Assembly: GCF_003935425.1 (NCBI RefSeq) | Contig: NZ_RHQN01000002.1 | Span: 1 to 64,000, forward strand | Length of the DNA: 64,000 bases | Direction of reading: 5' to 3' | From: Pseudomonas sp. v388 | GTDB lineage: Bacteria > Pseudomonadota > Gammaproteobacteria > Pseudomonadales > Pseudomonadaceae | Shown here: positions 36,132-46,755 of the stretch, one piece after another | Layout: each line of letters begins with the position of its first letter | Position numbering within the stretch: position 1 is the stretch's first letter | The notes under the pieces: generated by a model | What the model was told of the DNA's origin: nothing | Databases searched by the model: none | The model's input: only the letters and a program-made list of their open reading frames with translations | Made by a program: the position numbers and the translations under genes

Positions 36132-36623
36132 TCAGGCGTCGCGCGGGTCCGGGTTGCCCAGAACGCTGTCTGTCTGATCAGCACGGAATTGCTTCAGCAC
36201 TGCATGGAATTGTGGATGCTTGGCGCCCAGGATGCTGGCTGACAGCAGAGCGGCGTTGATCGCGCCGGCCTTGCCGATGGCCAGGGTGGCGACCGGAATG
36301 CCGGCCGGCATCTGCACGATCGACAGCAGGGAATCGACACCCGACAGCATCGAGGACTGCACCGGAACGCCCAGGACCGGCAGGTGCGTCTTGGCTGCGC
36401 ACATGCCCGGCAAATGCGCTGCGCCGCCGGCGCCGGCGATGATGACTTCGATGCCTCGGCCTTCGGCTTCTTCGGCGTACTGGAACAGCAGGTCCGGCGT
36501 CCGGTGGGCTGAGACCACCTTGACTTCGTAAGGGATGCCGAGCTTGTCCAGCGTATCTGCGGTGTGGCTAAGGGTGGACCAATCGGACTTGGAACCCATG
36601 ATCACGCCAACCAGTGCGCTCAT
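36132..36623 (-). CDS. purE: 5-(carboxyamino)imidazole ribonucleotide mutase
   Basis: A 163-residue class I PurE that converts N5-CAIR to [17 protein letters not shown] (about 6-18), [11 protein letters not shown] and [20 protein letters not shown] are the diagnostic segments. The ATG at 36623 gives the standard length; the open frame continues further upstream. First gene of purEK. Confidence 0.97.
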   Translation of the reverse strand: MSALVGVIMGSKSDWSTLSHTADTLDKLGIPYEVKVVSAHRTPDLLFQYAEEAEGRGIEVIIAGAGGAAHLPGMCAAKTHLPVLGVPVQSSMLSGVDSLLSIVQMPAGIPVATLAIGKAGAINAALLSASILGAKHPQFHAVLKQFRADQTDSVLGNPDPRDA

Positions 36624-36668
36624 CGTCGTGCCTCTCATCAGGCGCCCGCAGGCGCTGCAAAAAACAAA

Positions 36669-36698
36669 CAAGCCACGCGGGGTGACCGGCGTGGCTTG
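36669..36698 (-). terminator. Hairpin with T-run just before purE
   Basis: CAAGCCACGC pairs perfectly with GCGTGGCTTG (10 bp); on the minus strand the stem is followed by TTTGTTTTTT. It ends about 45 bp before the purE start. It could end transcripts from the upstream LysR gene, or act as an attenuator in the purE leader. Confidence 0.6.
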
Positions 36699-36810
36699 CT
36701 GTACGAAAAATGACCGATCAAACCGGCCAAAGGCCGCGCAGTATACCGCAAAGCGTCAGGATGACAGCCCCCTGGGCGACCATCCGTTACAGCTTTTTAC
36801 CACTGCGGCG

Positions 36811-37722
36811 TCAGGACGACTCTTGCGCCGCCGCGCCTTCAAGTTTGCGCCACAGCAGCCGGACGTTGGCTTTGCGCACCAAGGCGCAGCGGTACAGACG
36901 AATTTCCAGCGGGACGTGCCATTGCGGGCCGCCGCAGACCACCAGTTCGCCCCGCGCCAGCTCGGCGCGCACGCTCAGCTGCGGCACCCAGGCGATCCCC
37001 AGCCCTTCGAGCGCCATGCTTTTAAGGCTGTCAGCCATTGCGGTTTCGTAGACAGTCGTGAAACGCAGGTTGCGCTGACGCAGCAGCAGGTTCACCGAAC
37101 GCCCCAGAAAAGCCCCGGCGCTGTAGGCCAGCAAAGGCACGCTGCCCTCGCCTTCGATGTCGAACAGCGGCTGCCCGTTGGCATCTGCCGCACAGACCGG
37201 CAGCATCTCGGTCTGCCCAAGATGCAGTGAAGGAAATATTTCGGCGTCCATCTGCAGGGCCGCATCCGGGTCGTAGAACGCCAGCATCAGGTCGCAGCCG
37301 CCTTCGCGCAACGCGTGAACGGCATCGCCGACGTTGGTTGCTACCAGACGGGTCGCGATATTCAGGCCTTCATTGCGCAGCTGCGCGATCCAGCGCGGGA
37401 AGAACCCCAGGGCCAGGGAGTGCGCGGCCGCCACCTGCATCACTTCGCCCTGCCCGCCTTCCAGATGATGAAGGTGGCGAACCACTTCGCCCAATTGCTC
37501 GACCACGGTTCGCGCGGTGACCAGAAACAATTGACCGGCAGCCGTAAGCTCGATTGGCGTGCGCGAACGGTTGACCAAGGTCAGCCCCAACGCGGCCTCC
37601 AGGCTGCGGATGCGACGACTGAAAGCCGGCTGCGTTACGAAACGCCGCTCGGCAGCCTGGGAAAAGCTGCGCGTTGCGGCGAGGGCGCTGAAGTCCTCCA
37701 GCCATTTGCTTTCCAGATTCAT
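36811..37722 (-). CDS. LysR-family regulator divergent from aspA
   Basis: A 303-residue LysR regulator with an N-terminal winged helix (WLEDFSALAATRSFSQAAER, then VTQPAFSRRIRSLEAALGLT) and a substrate-binding domain. The ATG at 37722 has GGGAGA upstream and matches the family start; the longer frame to 37854 is not needed. It is divergent from aspA with about 200 bp between, so it probably controls aspartase and perhaps the downstream transporter and asparaginase. The effector is unknown. Confidence 0.87.
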   Translation of the reverse strand: MNLESKWLEDFSALAATRSFSQAAERRFVTQPAFSRRIRSLEAALGLTLVNRSRTPIELTAAGQLFLVTARTVVEQLGEVVRHLHHLEGGQGEVMQVAAAHSLALGFFPRWIAQLRNEGLNIATRLVATNVGDAVHALREGGCDLMLAFYDPDAALQMDAEIFPSLHLGQTEMLPVCAADANGQPLFDIEGEGSVPLLAYSAGAFLGRSVNLLLRQRNLRFTTVYETAMADSLKSMALEGLGIAWVPQLSVRAELARGELVVCGGPQWHVPLEIRLYRCALVRKANVRLLWRKLEGAAAQESS

Positions 37723-37924
37723 CACATCTCCCGGATTGATCTCAGGATGGCAGGCCATCCAGTGCCGACGACCTGCCCACGTTCCGCATACGGACGGCGT
37801 CACACCATCGTTATGCCGTTCTTGCATAGCCCAGCTTGTAACAGCATTGGTCAATCATAACCGCAAAGCCCACTATTCGGGGCGTTCCGGCATTGTCCGT
37901 GCCTATCTTGAGACTCTCTCTATC

Positions 37925-39349
<1,425 letters not shown>

Positions 39350-39405
39350 TGCATCACGCAACACGCTCACCAGGTTGAGGGTCCTAGACAGCCCTCGGCT
39401 TTTGA

Positions 39406-39439
39406 GGGTCTGGGAGTGATTCTCCAGGCCCTTTTTTTT
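39406..39439 (+). terminator. Terminator of aspA
   Basis: GGGTCTGG pairs with CCAGGCCC (one wobble) and is followed by TTTTTTTT. It lies about 60 bp after the aspA stop. Confidence 0.85.
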
Positions 39440-39624
39440 GCCTGCTCGTCGGAAATCCACTCGTGTTTTTCCTACATCAGGCGACTCGTTTTCCCTGCAA
39501 ACACAGGGGGAACATTCATTTAGCGCCGTAAATGAAGAATCAGTCACACAAGAAAACGGCTACAGACGTAAAAACTTCGCACCGGTATAGTGCGCCCCCT
39601 CAAATGTAACGAGGAATAACAAAA

Positions 39625-41073
39625 ATGCTGGAAATGATTAACGACTTCCTCTCAGGCAAAGTGCTGATCGTCCTTATTGTCGGCCTGGGCGGGTATTTCA
39701 CGATCCGCTCACGGTTTGTCCAGTTTCGCCATTTCTTCCATATGTTCGCCGTATTCCGCGACAGCCTGCGCAGCAGCTCCGGCCAACTGAGTTCCTTTCA
39801 GGCCTTGATGCTCAGCCTCGCCGGTCGCGTCGGTGCGGGGAACATTGCCGGTGTCGGCATTGCCGTGACCCTCGGCGGCCCCGGCGCCGTGTTCTGGATG
39901 TGGGTGACCGCGCTGGTCGGCATGTCCAGCAGCTTCATCGAATGCGCCCTGGCCCAGCTGTACAAGCGCAAGGACTCCGAAGGCCAGTTCCGCGGTGGCC
40001 CGTCGTTCTACATCGAGCACGGTCTGGGCAAGCGCTGGCTGGGTATGGTCATGGCCGTGCTGCTGCTGGTGACCTTCGGCTTCTCGTTCAACGGCCTGCA
40101 ATCCCACGCAGTAACCGACTCGCTGCACAGCGCGTTCGGCGTCGACTCGATGACCACCGGCATCTGCCTGGTCGTGCTGCTGGGCATGGCCTTCATCGGC
40201 GGCATCAAGCGTATCGCCGCGATTTCCGACCTGCTGGTTCCGGTCAAGACACTGATCTACATCGCGGTCACCCTCTACGTTATCGCCATCCAGATCGACC
40301 ACGTACCGGCCATGCTGATGACCATCGTCAAGAGCGCCTTCGGCCTTGACCCGGTTTTCGGCGGCCTGATTGGCAGTGCGATTGTCATGGGCGTCAAGCG
40401 TGGCGTTTTCGCCAACGAAGCGGGCCTTGGCAGTGCGCCGAACGTCGCGGCCGTGGCTCAGGTCGAGCACCCGGTTGCCCAGGGCGTGGTCCAGGCATTC
40501 AGCGTGTTTCTCGACACCTTCGTGATCTGCACCTGCACCGCGCTGCTGATTCTGCTGTCGGGTATCTACGACGTGGGCTACGACGGCAACGGTATCGTGC
40601 TGGCGCAAAATTCGCTTGCCGCAGTTGTCGGTGACTGGGGTCGGATCTTCATCAGCGTTGCGCTGGCGTTGTTCGTATTCACTTCGATCCTCTACAACTA
40701 CTACCTGGGCGAAAACAGCCTGCGCTACCTGGTTGGCGAAAAGCTCGGCGCCCTGGTGGGCTACCGGATTCTGGTGCTGGTGCTGATTCTCTGGGGTGCA
40801 GTGGTGGACCTCAAGACCGTGTTCGCCTTTGCCGACATCGCCATGACCATGCTTGCGTTCGTCAACCTGATCGCTCTGGCCCTGCTGTTCAAGGTCGCCC
40901 GACGCATCCTGGCCGACTACGATGCACAGCGTAAAGCCGGGATCAAGACACCGGTCTTCGACTCCAGCAAATTCCCGGATCTGGACCTGGACCGCACCGC
41001 ATGGCCGGCCAACCCGACCGGGCAGCCGGTAAACACGGCCGAGGTAGACGCCAAACCCGTTCAAGCACAGTAA
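39625..41073 (+). CDS. Alanine/glycine:cation symporter (AGCS family)
   Basis: A 482-residue sodium or proton:amino acid symporter with about ten to eleven helices. SLAGRVGAGNIAGVGIAVTL, then GGPGAVFWMWVTALVGM (about 72-108) is the AGCS signature, and VFANEAGLGSAPNVAAVAQV (about 262-281) a second conserved segment. A TATAGT box lies about 30 bp upstream, with a GAGGAA ribosome site. Alanine or glycine is the usual substrate of the family, but the aspA/ansA context leaves room for another amino acid. Confidence 0.92.
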   Translation: MLEMINDFLSGKVLIVLIVGLGGYFTIRSRFVQFRHFFHMFAVFRDSLRSSSGQLSSFQALMLSLAGRVGAGNIAGVGIAVTLGGPGAVFWMWVTALVGMSSSFIECALAQLYKRKDSEGQFRGGPSFYIEHGLGKRWLGMVMAVLLLVTFGFSFNGLQSHAVTDSLHSAFGVDSMTTGICLVVLLGMAFIGGIKRIAAISDLLVPVKTLIYIAVTLYVIAIQIDHVPAMLMTIVKSAFGLDPVFGGLIGSAIVMGVKRGVFANEAGLGSAPNVAAVAQVEHPVAQGVVQAFSVFLDTFVICTCTALLILLSGIYDVGYDGNGIVLAQNSLAAVVGDWGRIFISVALALFVFTSILYNYYLGENSLRYLVGEKLGALVGYRILVLVLILWGAVVDLKTVFAFADIAMTMLAFVNLIALALLFKVARRILADYDAQRKAGIKTPVFDSSKFPDLDLDRTAWPANPTGQPVNTAEVDAKPVQAQ

Positions 41074-41102
41074 TCACCGAAGCGCCGCGCAGGAGAACAG
41101 CC

Positions 41103-42107
41103 ATGACTCACGATGTATCACGACCCGCCCAACGAGTGATGGTTCTTTATACCGGCGGCACGATAGGTATGCAGGCCAGCGCTGGCGGCCTGGCACCCGC
41201 GTCGGGCTTCGAGGCGCGGATGGCCGCGCAGCTGGCGGAGCTGCCGGAGCTGGTCGTTCCGCAGTGGCGTTTTCGCGAGATGTCGCCGCTGATCGATAGC
41301 GCCAACATGACCCCGACCTACTGGCTGCGGCTGCGTGATGCGGTGGTCGAAGCCGTCGATACAGACGGCTGCGACGCCGTGCTGGTGCTGCATGGCACCG
41401 ATACCCTGGCCTATAGCGCCGCAGCCATGAGCTTCCAGTTGCTGGGGCTCGACGCACCGGTGGTCTTCACCGGCTCGATGCTGCCGGCCGGCGTGCCGGA
41501 CAGCGATGCCTGGGAAAACGTCAACGGCGCCCTGCTTGCGCTAGGCGGCGGTCTGGCGGCGGGTGTTCATCTGTACTTCCACGGCCAGCTGCTGGCGCCG
41601 ACCCGCTGCGCGAAAGTTCGCAGCTTCGGACGCCACCCGTTCGCTTCGCTGGAACGCTCGCGTGGCGGTCAGGCGCTGGATGTGTTGCCCGAAGCACTGA
41701 GCTATCGCCATCCCAAGGCACTGGCTCGCGTTGCCGCATTGCCGCTGTATCCGGGCATCGGCGCTGCGCAGGTCGATGCCATGGTCCACAGCGGTATTCA
41801 GGGTCTGGTTCTGGAGTGTTTCGGCAGCGGCACTGGCCCAAGCGACGATGCGCAATTTCTCGCCAGCCTGTCCCGCGCCAACGCACAAGGCGTTTGTGTG
41901 GTCGCCATCACTCAGTGTCATGAAGGCGGCGTCGAGCTGGACGTCTACGAAGCAGGCAGCCGCCTGCGCGTGGCGGGCGTACTGTCCGGCGGCGGCATGA
42001 CCCGCGAAGCGGCATTGGGCAAACTGCATGCGTTGCTGGGGTCAGGTCTGGACACTGCCGAAGTCCGGCGCTTCATCGAACTGGACCTTTGCGGCGAACT
42101 GCGCTGA
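41103..42107 (+). CDS. ansA: Type I asparaginase
   Basis: A 334-residue L-asparaginase without a signal peptide, so cytoplasmic. The two catalytic Thr regions are MVLYTGGTIGMQ (about 13-24) and LVLHGTDTLAYSAAAM (about 96-111). It releases aspartate and ammonia, and aspartase two genes upstream takes the aspartate on to fumarate. It starts 29 bp after the AGCS symporter with AGGAG upstream; the two are co-transcribed. Confidence 0.93.
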   Translation: MTHDVSRPAQRVMVLYTGGTIGMQASAGGLAPASGFEARMAAQLAELPELVVPQWRFREMSPLIDSANMTPTYWLRLRDAVVEAVDTDGCDAVLVLHGTDTLAYSAAAMSFQLLGLDAPVVFTGSMLPAGVPDSDAWENVNGALLALGGGLAAGVHLYFHGQLLAPTRCAKVRSFGRHPFASLERSRGGQALDVLPEALSYRHPKALARVAALPLYPGIGAAQVDAMVHSGIQGLVLECFGSGTGPSDDAQFLASLSRANAQGVCVVAITQCHEGGVELDVYEAGSRLRVAGVLSGGGMTREAALGKLHALLGSGLDTAEVRRFIELDLCGELR

Positions 42108-42164
42108 CAGGTCAAATGATCGGGGCCGAGCCGTTCGGTCCCGATTTCCCGCCGTTCGCACCGA

Positions 42165-43049
42165 TCAAACGGTGCACTCTTCCTTCGCATCACGCAGCAT
42201 CGAATCCAGATTGCGTTCGATGTTTTCGCACAGCGCCTCCATCTGGATTTCATGTTCGCTGGCCCGGAACGGGCTCTGCAGATCGGTACCGATCCGTTCG
42301 ATGGCCAGCAGCATGAAACCCACCACGGTAGAAGCCAGCGGCGTGAACCAGCCCAGGGTTTCCACCAGGCCGATGGGCACGATCAGGCAAAACAACGTGA
42401 TGAACAGGCGTGGAAAAGCCACGTAGGGGTATGGCAGTGGCGTATTGGCGATCCGCTCCATGCCGCCCTGGCAGTTGGAGATATCCACCAGCGTGGATTC
42501 CAGCCGGGACAGGCGAATACTGTCCAGACGGCCGGCGGCGTATTCCTTGGCCAGCAGCGCGGCCGAAGCATTCAGCAAGTCGTTGGGGAAGTTATTGGTG
42601 TCGTGCCGCCGCTCGTATTCTTCGCGTGGAATCAGCGCGCGTACTTCGTCGCCGCAGCTCCCGCCCTTCAAATGGGCGGACAGGCATTTGACGTAGGCAA
42701 CGTGCCGACGCAGCAACACGGCCTTGACCGGATTGATGCCGTCGTCGTCCTCCACCAGGGTCAGCACCTGCCGGGCAAAGCTGCGCGAGCTGTTGACCAG
42801 CGCGCCCCATAACGTCCGGGCTTCCCACCAGCGGTTGTAGGCGCTGGAGTTGCGAAAGCTGGTCAGCACCACCAGAGCCGAACCCAGCAGGGTCAAAGGC
42901 ATCGACGGCAACGTGATCTTGCGCTCCAGATAGAGCATGAAGTCCACGGTAACGATCACATCCCAGATCAACAGCCAGAACAGCGACCAGCCCACATACC
43001 CGATGGTCTTGCCGAGAAACCGGATTTTCTCAATGATCGTCTGCTGCAA
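42165..43049 (-). CDS. Bestrophin-family ion channel protein
   Basis: A 294-residue member of the bestrophin/UPF0187 family. VVLTSFRNSSAYNRWWEART (about 61-80) is the family signature that lies next to the pore; about four hydrophobic helices are visible (for example FWLLIWDVIVTVDFMLYLER near the start). Bacterial homologues form pentameric channels, selective for cations in the one with a known structure. It stands alone, convergent with ansA. Confidence 0.9.
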   Translation of the reverse strand: MQQTIIEKIRFLGKTIGYVGWSLFWLLIWDVIVTVDFMLYLERKITLPSMPLTLLGSALVVLTSFRNSSAYNRWWEARTLWGALVNSSRSFARQVLTLVEDDDGINPVKAVLLRRHVAYVKCLSAHLKGGSCGDEVRALIPREEYERRHDTNNFPNDLLNASAALLAKEYAAGRLDSIRLSRLESTLVDISNCQGGMERIANTPLPYPYVAFPRLFITLFCLIVPIGLVETLGWFTPLASTVVGFMLLAIERIGTDLQSPFRASEHEIQMEALCENIERNLDSMLRDAKEECTV

Positions 43050-43174
43050 AGGCTCACCCCTTTTGTGAAATGGCCGGGCCGCTCTACATCGGCCTTGCCG
43101 CTACAGGGTGTTTGAATGCCGTTACAGCAGATGGTTCGCAAGCTACCTTTTTTAGACCGTCGACCCAGAGCGGT

Positions 43175-44386
43175 TCAGCAACCGCTCAATGCCACTTGCG
43201 GACGTTCGCCGGTGAAGAACATCGGACGCAGTCGGACACCCACCACGTTGCCGATGTAGGCGGCAACCAGCCACAGCCAGCCGTGCAGGCTGCCGGATGC
43301 GATCCCACTGAAATAGGCGCCGATGTTGCAGCCGTAGGCAAGCCGCGAGCCGTAGCCCAGCAGCAGGCCGCCGATGACCGCCGCTACCAGCGAGCGCTTC
43401 GGAATGTTCAGGTTCGGGGCGAAGCGTCCAGCCAGGCCAGCCGCCAACAGGGCGCCGAGCATGATGCCGATGTCCATCACGCTGGTAATGTCTTCCCAGA
43501 CCGGCGCGGCGAGCGCCTTGGCATTCGCCGGCATCTGCCAGAACGGCCAGCTGGCGACATCGACGCCCATGCCGCTCGCCACTTTCCCGCCCCAGACCGC
43601 GAACGCCGAGGTAATTCCCCAAGGTCGGCCGGCCAGCGCCAGCGTTGCGTAGTTGAGCAGCGCCAATGCCACCGCGCCCCAGACCAGAATCCACGGACCA
43701 CGCAGTACACGGCGCAAGCCGGTGTGTTCGCTGGTGACCGGGGCTTCCAGCTGGCCATGACGGCGCTTTTCCAGTTTCACGGTGACGAAGGCGATCAGGG
43801 CAAAGACCGCCAGGTTGGCCAGCAACGCGGGAACCACACCGAAGGTCTTGACCACCGACGTTGCAGGAAAAGACGGCAAGGCAAACCACCAGTCCACATG
43901 GTGGGTAGCGATCAGCGAACCGAGGATGAAGAACAGCAGCGTGACCAGCATTCGGGCGTTGCCGCCGCCTGCGGTAAACAGCGTGCCGGATGCACAACCG
44001 CCGCCCAGCTGCATGCCGATACCAAAGATGAACGCGCCGACGATCACGGAGACACCGGCCGGAGCCACCAGGCCTGTCACCGGCTTGCCGAACAGCTCGC
44101 CCGCACCCAGCGCCGGGAAGAACAGCAGCACGGCGACTGCGAGCATGACCATCTGCGCCCGTAGCCCGGCGCCACGACGTTCACGGATGAACACCCGCCA
44201 CGCCGAGGTAAAGCCGAACGCGGCGTGATAAAGGGTGATTCCCAGGGCGGCGCCGACGATCCACAACAGCACTTGATGCATGCCGACGCTGAGCAACAGG
44301 AACTGGGCGCCGAGCAACAGCAGGAACAGCGCGGCCAACGGAGCGCCGAACTTGCGTTCCGGTGTAGCAGAAAGGGAAGTACTCAT
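43175..44386 (-). CDS. YeeE/YedE family sulfur transporter
   Basis: A 403-residue membrane protein with about ten or more helices. The paired YeeE motifs are present: GGGCASGTLFTAGGGNARML (about 134-153) and YGCNIGAYFSGIASGSLHGW (about 345-364). Each has a conserved Cys that, in the known thiosulfate channel of this family, relays the ion. It is predicted to take up thiosulfate or a similar sulfur compound. The ATG at 44386 is chosen by signature position. No TusA-like partner is adjacent. Confidence 0.88.
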   Translation of the reverse strand: MSTSLSATPERKFGAPLAALFLLLLGAQFLLLSVGMHQVLLWIVGAALGITLYHAAFGFTSAWRVFIRERRGAGLRAQMVMLAVAVLLFFPALGAGELFGKPVTGLVAPAGVSVIVGAFIFGIGMQLGGGCASGTLFTAGGGNARMLVTLLFFILGSLIATHHVDWWFALPSFPATSVVKTFGVVPALLANLAVFALIAFVTVKLEKRRHGQLEAPVTSEHTGLRRVLRGPWILVWGAVALALLNYATLALAGRPWGITSAFAVWGGKVASGMGVDVASWPFWQMPANAKALAAPVWEDITSVMDIGIMLGALLAAGLAGRFAPNLNIPKRSLVAAVIGGLLLGYGSRLAYGCNIGAYFSGIASGSLHGWLWLVAAYIGNVVGVRLRPMFFTGERPQVALSGC

Positions 44387-44432
44387 GACTGGCTCTGTGA
44401 CAAATGAAAAGTGGTGGCGAGTATACTCCCGC

Positions 44433-46016
44433 TCATGACCCAGCCAAATGGTCGGGATTGACGCACCAGGCACGCCGCAGTCGCATCAACGCCTCTGTGA
44501 TCGCGTGTTCGTCGACAGCGGCAAACCCAAGCACCAGCCCGGCACGGTTATCCACAGGCTCTGCTGAATCCGACAACCAGTAATCACTCAGTGCATTGAT
44601 TTCAACACCCACACTACCGGCCTTGGCGATCAGTTCCTGTTCGCGCGCGACGCTGTCCACCTTGACCATCACATGCAGACCGGCGACCGCCCTGGGCATC
44701 GGCTGGCAGCCGGGAACATCGTTCGGCCAACCGGCCAGCAAGGCATTGCGCCGACTCAGCGCGGCACGCCGCATGCGCCGGATATGCCGCTGGAAATGCC
44801 CTTGGGCGATGAACTGCGCCATGACGAGCTGGGTGCTGACTTCCGAATGGCGCATATCCAGTGCTTTGCGCTGGGCGAACGGCTTGACCAGCGCTGGCGG
44901 CAACACCAGATAACCCAGCCGCAGCGCAGGAAACGCTACCTTGCCGAAGGTGCCGACGTACAACACTCGCCCTTGCCGGTCGAGCGCCGCCAAGGGTGCC
45001 AGCGGTGCGCCGCTGTAACGGTATTCGCCATCGTAGTCATCCTCGATGATCCAGCCGCCGCTGTTCTCGGCCCAGGCCAGCAATTCCAGACGCCGCGCCA
45101 GGCTCATCACCACGCCGGTCGGGTACTGATGCGACGGCGTCACATAGGCGAGCCGACACTGCCCGCTCTCCAGTTCATCACAGCGCATGCCTTCGACATC
45201 GACCGCCATTCCCTGCACGCGGGCACCGGCGATGGCGAACGCGTGCCCCGCTGCACGATAGCCTGGGTTTTCCACCGCCACTGCATCCCCCGGCTCCAGA
45301 AGCAACTGTGCACAAAGGCTGATGGCCTGCTGCGCGCCACTGGTGATCAGAATTTGTTCAGCGCTGCAATTCAGTCCACGCGATGAATGCAAGTAGGCCG
45401 CGATCAGCTCGCGCAGCCGCCACTCGCCGGCCGGCTCTCCATAGCCGAGCTGATGAAGCCCCGGCCTGCGCCAGAAAGCCGCCTGAAGCCTGCCCCATAT
45501 GTCGAAAGGGAACAGATCGAATGCGGGCACGCCGACGCGAAACGCCCGAGGTTCGCCCTTGAGCGGATCATTCAGGTGATGTGTGTTCAACCGTTCCAGC
45601 GCCGCGCTGTGGATAACTTCAGAGGGAACTTTCACGCTGTTTTTTAGTGAATTTGTGGATAAGGCTGTGGGTAAGCTTGTTGATAAGCCTGTGGATACAT
45701 TTGTGGATAATCTCTCGCGCTGCCTGTTCACTTCGCCCGGTTCGGCGCTACGCAGCGCGGCAATGTACGTTCCGTCACCCACACGCCCTTCGGTAAAACC
45801 CTCGGCATACAGTTGGTCGTAAGCCCGCATGACCGTGTTGCGTGAGATGCACAGCAATGCCGCCAGATCCCGGCTCGCCGGCAGCCGCACTCCGCTGCTC
45901 AGTTGTCCATCGAGAATGCGTTGGCGCAGCGCCTGGTAGAGCTGTCGACTCAGACCACGCTTACGATCCAGCTCGATACCGGCCAGGCTGAGTGGAAATG
46001 AAGGAATGATCGTCAC
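44433..46016 (-). CDS. MocR-type GntR/aminotransferase regulator
   Basis: A 527-residue PLP-dependent regulator. The N-terminal GntR winged helix (about 20-90: LSRQLYQALRQRILDGQLSS; SRNTVMRAYDQLYAEGFTEG) is joined by a long linker (about 91-140) to an aminotransferase fold (about 145-520) with IIEDDYDGEYRY and the PLP Lys at about 359 (YVGTFGKVAFPALRLGY). The linker includes five repeats of the form (L/V)(S/P)T plus one residue (about 103-122), encoded by DnaA-box-like 12-mers. It is divergent from the PaiB-like gene with 89 bp between and probably controls it. Confidence 0.92.
   Translation of the reverse strand: MTIIPSFPLSLAGIELDRKRGLSRQLYQALRQRILDGQLSSGVRLPASRDLAALLCISRNTVMRAYDQLYAEGFTEGRVGDGTYIAALRSAEPGEVNRQRERLSTNVSTGLSTSLPTALSTNSLKNSVKVPSEVIHSAALERLNTHHLNDPLKGEPRAFRVGVPAFDLFPFDIWGRLQAAFWRRPGLHQLGYGEPAGEWRLRELIAAYLHSSRGLNCSAEQILITSGAQQAISLCAQLLLEPGDAVAVENPGYRAAGHAFAIAGARVQGMAVDVEGMRCDELESGQCRLAYVTPSHQYPTGVVMSLARRLELLAWAENSGGWIIEDDYDGEYRYSGAPLAPLAALDRQGRVLYVGTFGKVAFPALRLGYLVLPPALVKPFAQRKALDMRHSEVSTQLVMAQFIAQGHFQRHIRRMRRAALSRRNALLAGWPNDVPGCQPMPRAVAGLHVMVKVDSVAREQELIAKAGSVGVEINALSDYWLSDSAEPVDNRAGLVLGFAAVDEHAITEALMRLRRAWCVNPDHLAGS
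45608..45710 (-). repeat. DnaA-box array inside the MocR gene
   Basis: Five units start at 45654, 45666, 45678, 45690 and 45702, exactly 12 bp apart: TGTGGATAA, TGTGGGTAA, TGTTGATAA, TGTGGATAC and TGTGGATAA (minus strand TTATCCACA and one-base variants). A sixth perfect copy is at 45608-45616, in a different reading frame. All point the same way. More perfect copies lie at 44548-44556 (opposite direction) and 47831-47839. Confidence 0.85.
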
Positions 46017-46105
46017 GGCAATGGCCCTGCTGAATTGATCGGAAATGGATCTTACAAAGAGCCATTAGCCTGCCTAGGATTTGCCGGTCAGCCAAGGAAA
46101 ATTCC

Positions 46106-46732
46106 ATGTACACACCCGCAGCCTTTCGTGACACCGATCTTGCGAGCTTGCAGCAGCAGATGGACCAGACTCGCCTGGCAATCCTGATGACCCATGGCGA
46201 GCACGGTTTGCAGGCCTCGCATCTGCCCCTGCTGCTACGCCCGGAACAAGGCGCCCGCGGCACGCTCTACGGCCACCTCGCCAAAGCCAACCCGCAATGG
46301 CAAGACCTGGCGACCGGCTGCGAAGCGCTGGTGGTATTTGCCGGCAGTGACGCTTACATCAGCCCGTCGTTTTATCCGAGCAAGGCCGAACACGAGAAAG
46401 TCGTACCCACCTGGAATTACCTGGCCGTGCACGCCTATGGCCGGGCCGAGGTCTTCACCGATGCCCAACGCCTGCGGCAGCTGGTCAGCGAGCTGACCGA
46501 CAAGCATGAGTCCCGCCGCAGCCAGCCCTGGTCGGTGGACGATGCGCCCGCCGACTACATCGCCAAGATGCTTGGTGCCATCGTCGGCTTTGCGCTGCCC
46601 ATCGAGCGCCTGGAAGGCAAGCGCAAGCTGGGCCAGAACCGCAGCGCCGAAGACTACGCCGGGGTACGCAGCGGCCTGGCCGCCAGCGCCGACCCGCAGG
46701 ATCGGGAACTGGCCCGGCTGATGAACCCCTGA
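46106..46732 (+). CDS. PaiB-like FMN-binding protein
   Basis: A 208-residue member of the PaiB/FMN-binding split-barrel family. MYTPAAFRDTDLASLQQQMD at the start, YGHLAKANPQW (about 51-61), AYISPSFYPSKAEHEKVVPT with the conserved Tyr/Pro region and WNYLAVHAYGRAEV are family markers. In Bacillus, PaiB works with the acetyltransferase PaiA; here two GNAT genes follow directly, which is in line with a polyamine or amine-detoxifying role (inference). It is divergent from the MocR gene. Confidence 0.87.
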   Translation: MYTPAAFRDTDLASLQQQMDQTRLAILMTHGEHGLQASHLPLLLRPEQGARGTLYGHLAKANPQWQDLATGCEALVVFAGSDAYISPSFYPSKAEHEKVVPTWNYLAVHAYGRAEVFTDAQRLRQLVSELTDKHESRRSQPWSVDDAPADYIAKMLGAIVGFALPIERLEGKRKLGQNRSAEDYAGVRSGLAASADPQDRELARLMNP

Positions 46733-46755
46733 CGGGTGAACCAGAGGAGTCCACA

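Noticed and set aside
44548-44556. Isolated perfect DnaA box as a replication origin signal
   Set aside because: Single copy with no AT-rich unwinding region and no dnaA, dnaN or gidA nearby; counted only as part of the local excess around the array.
45654-45710. CRISPR-like array
   Set aside because: The 12-bp period is far too short for repeats and spacers, and there are no cas genes; the units are coding and DnaA-box-like.
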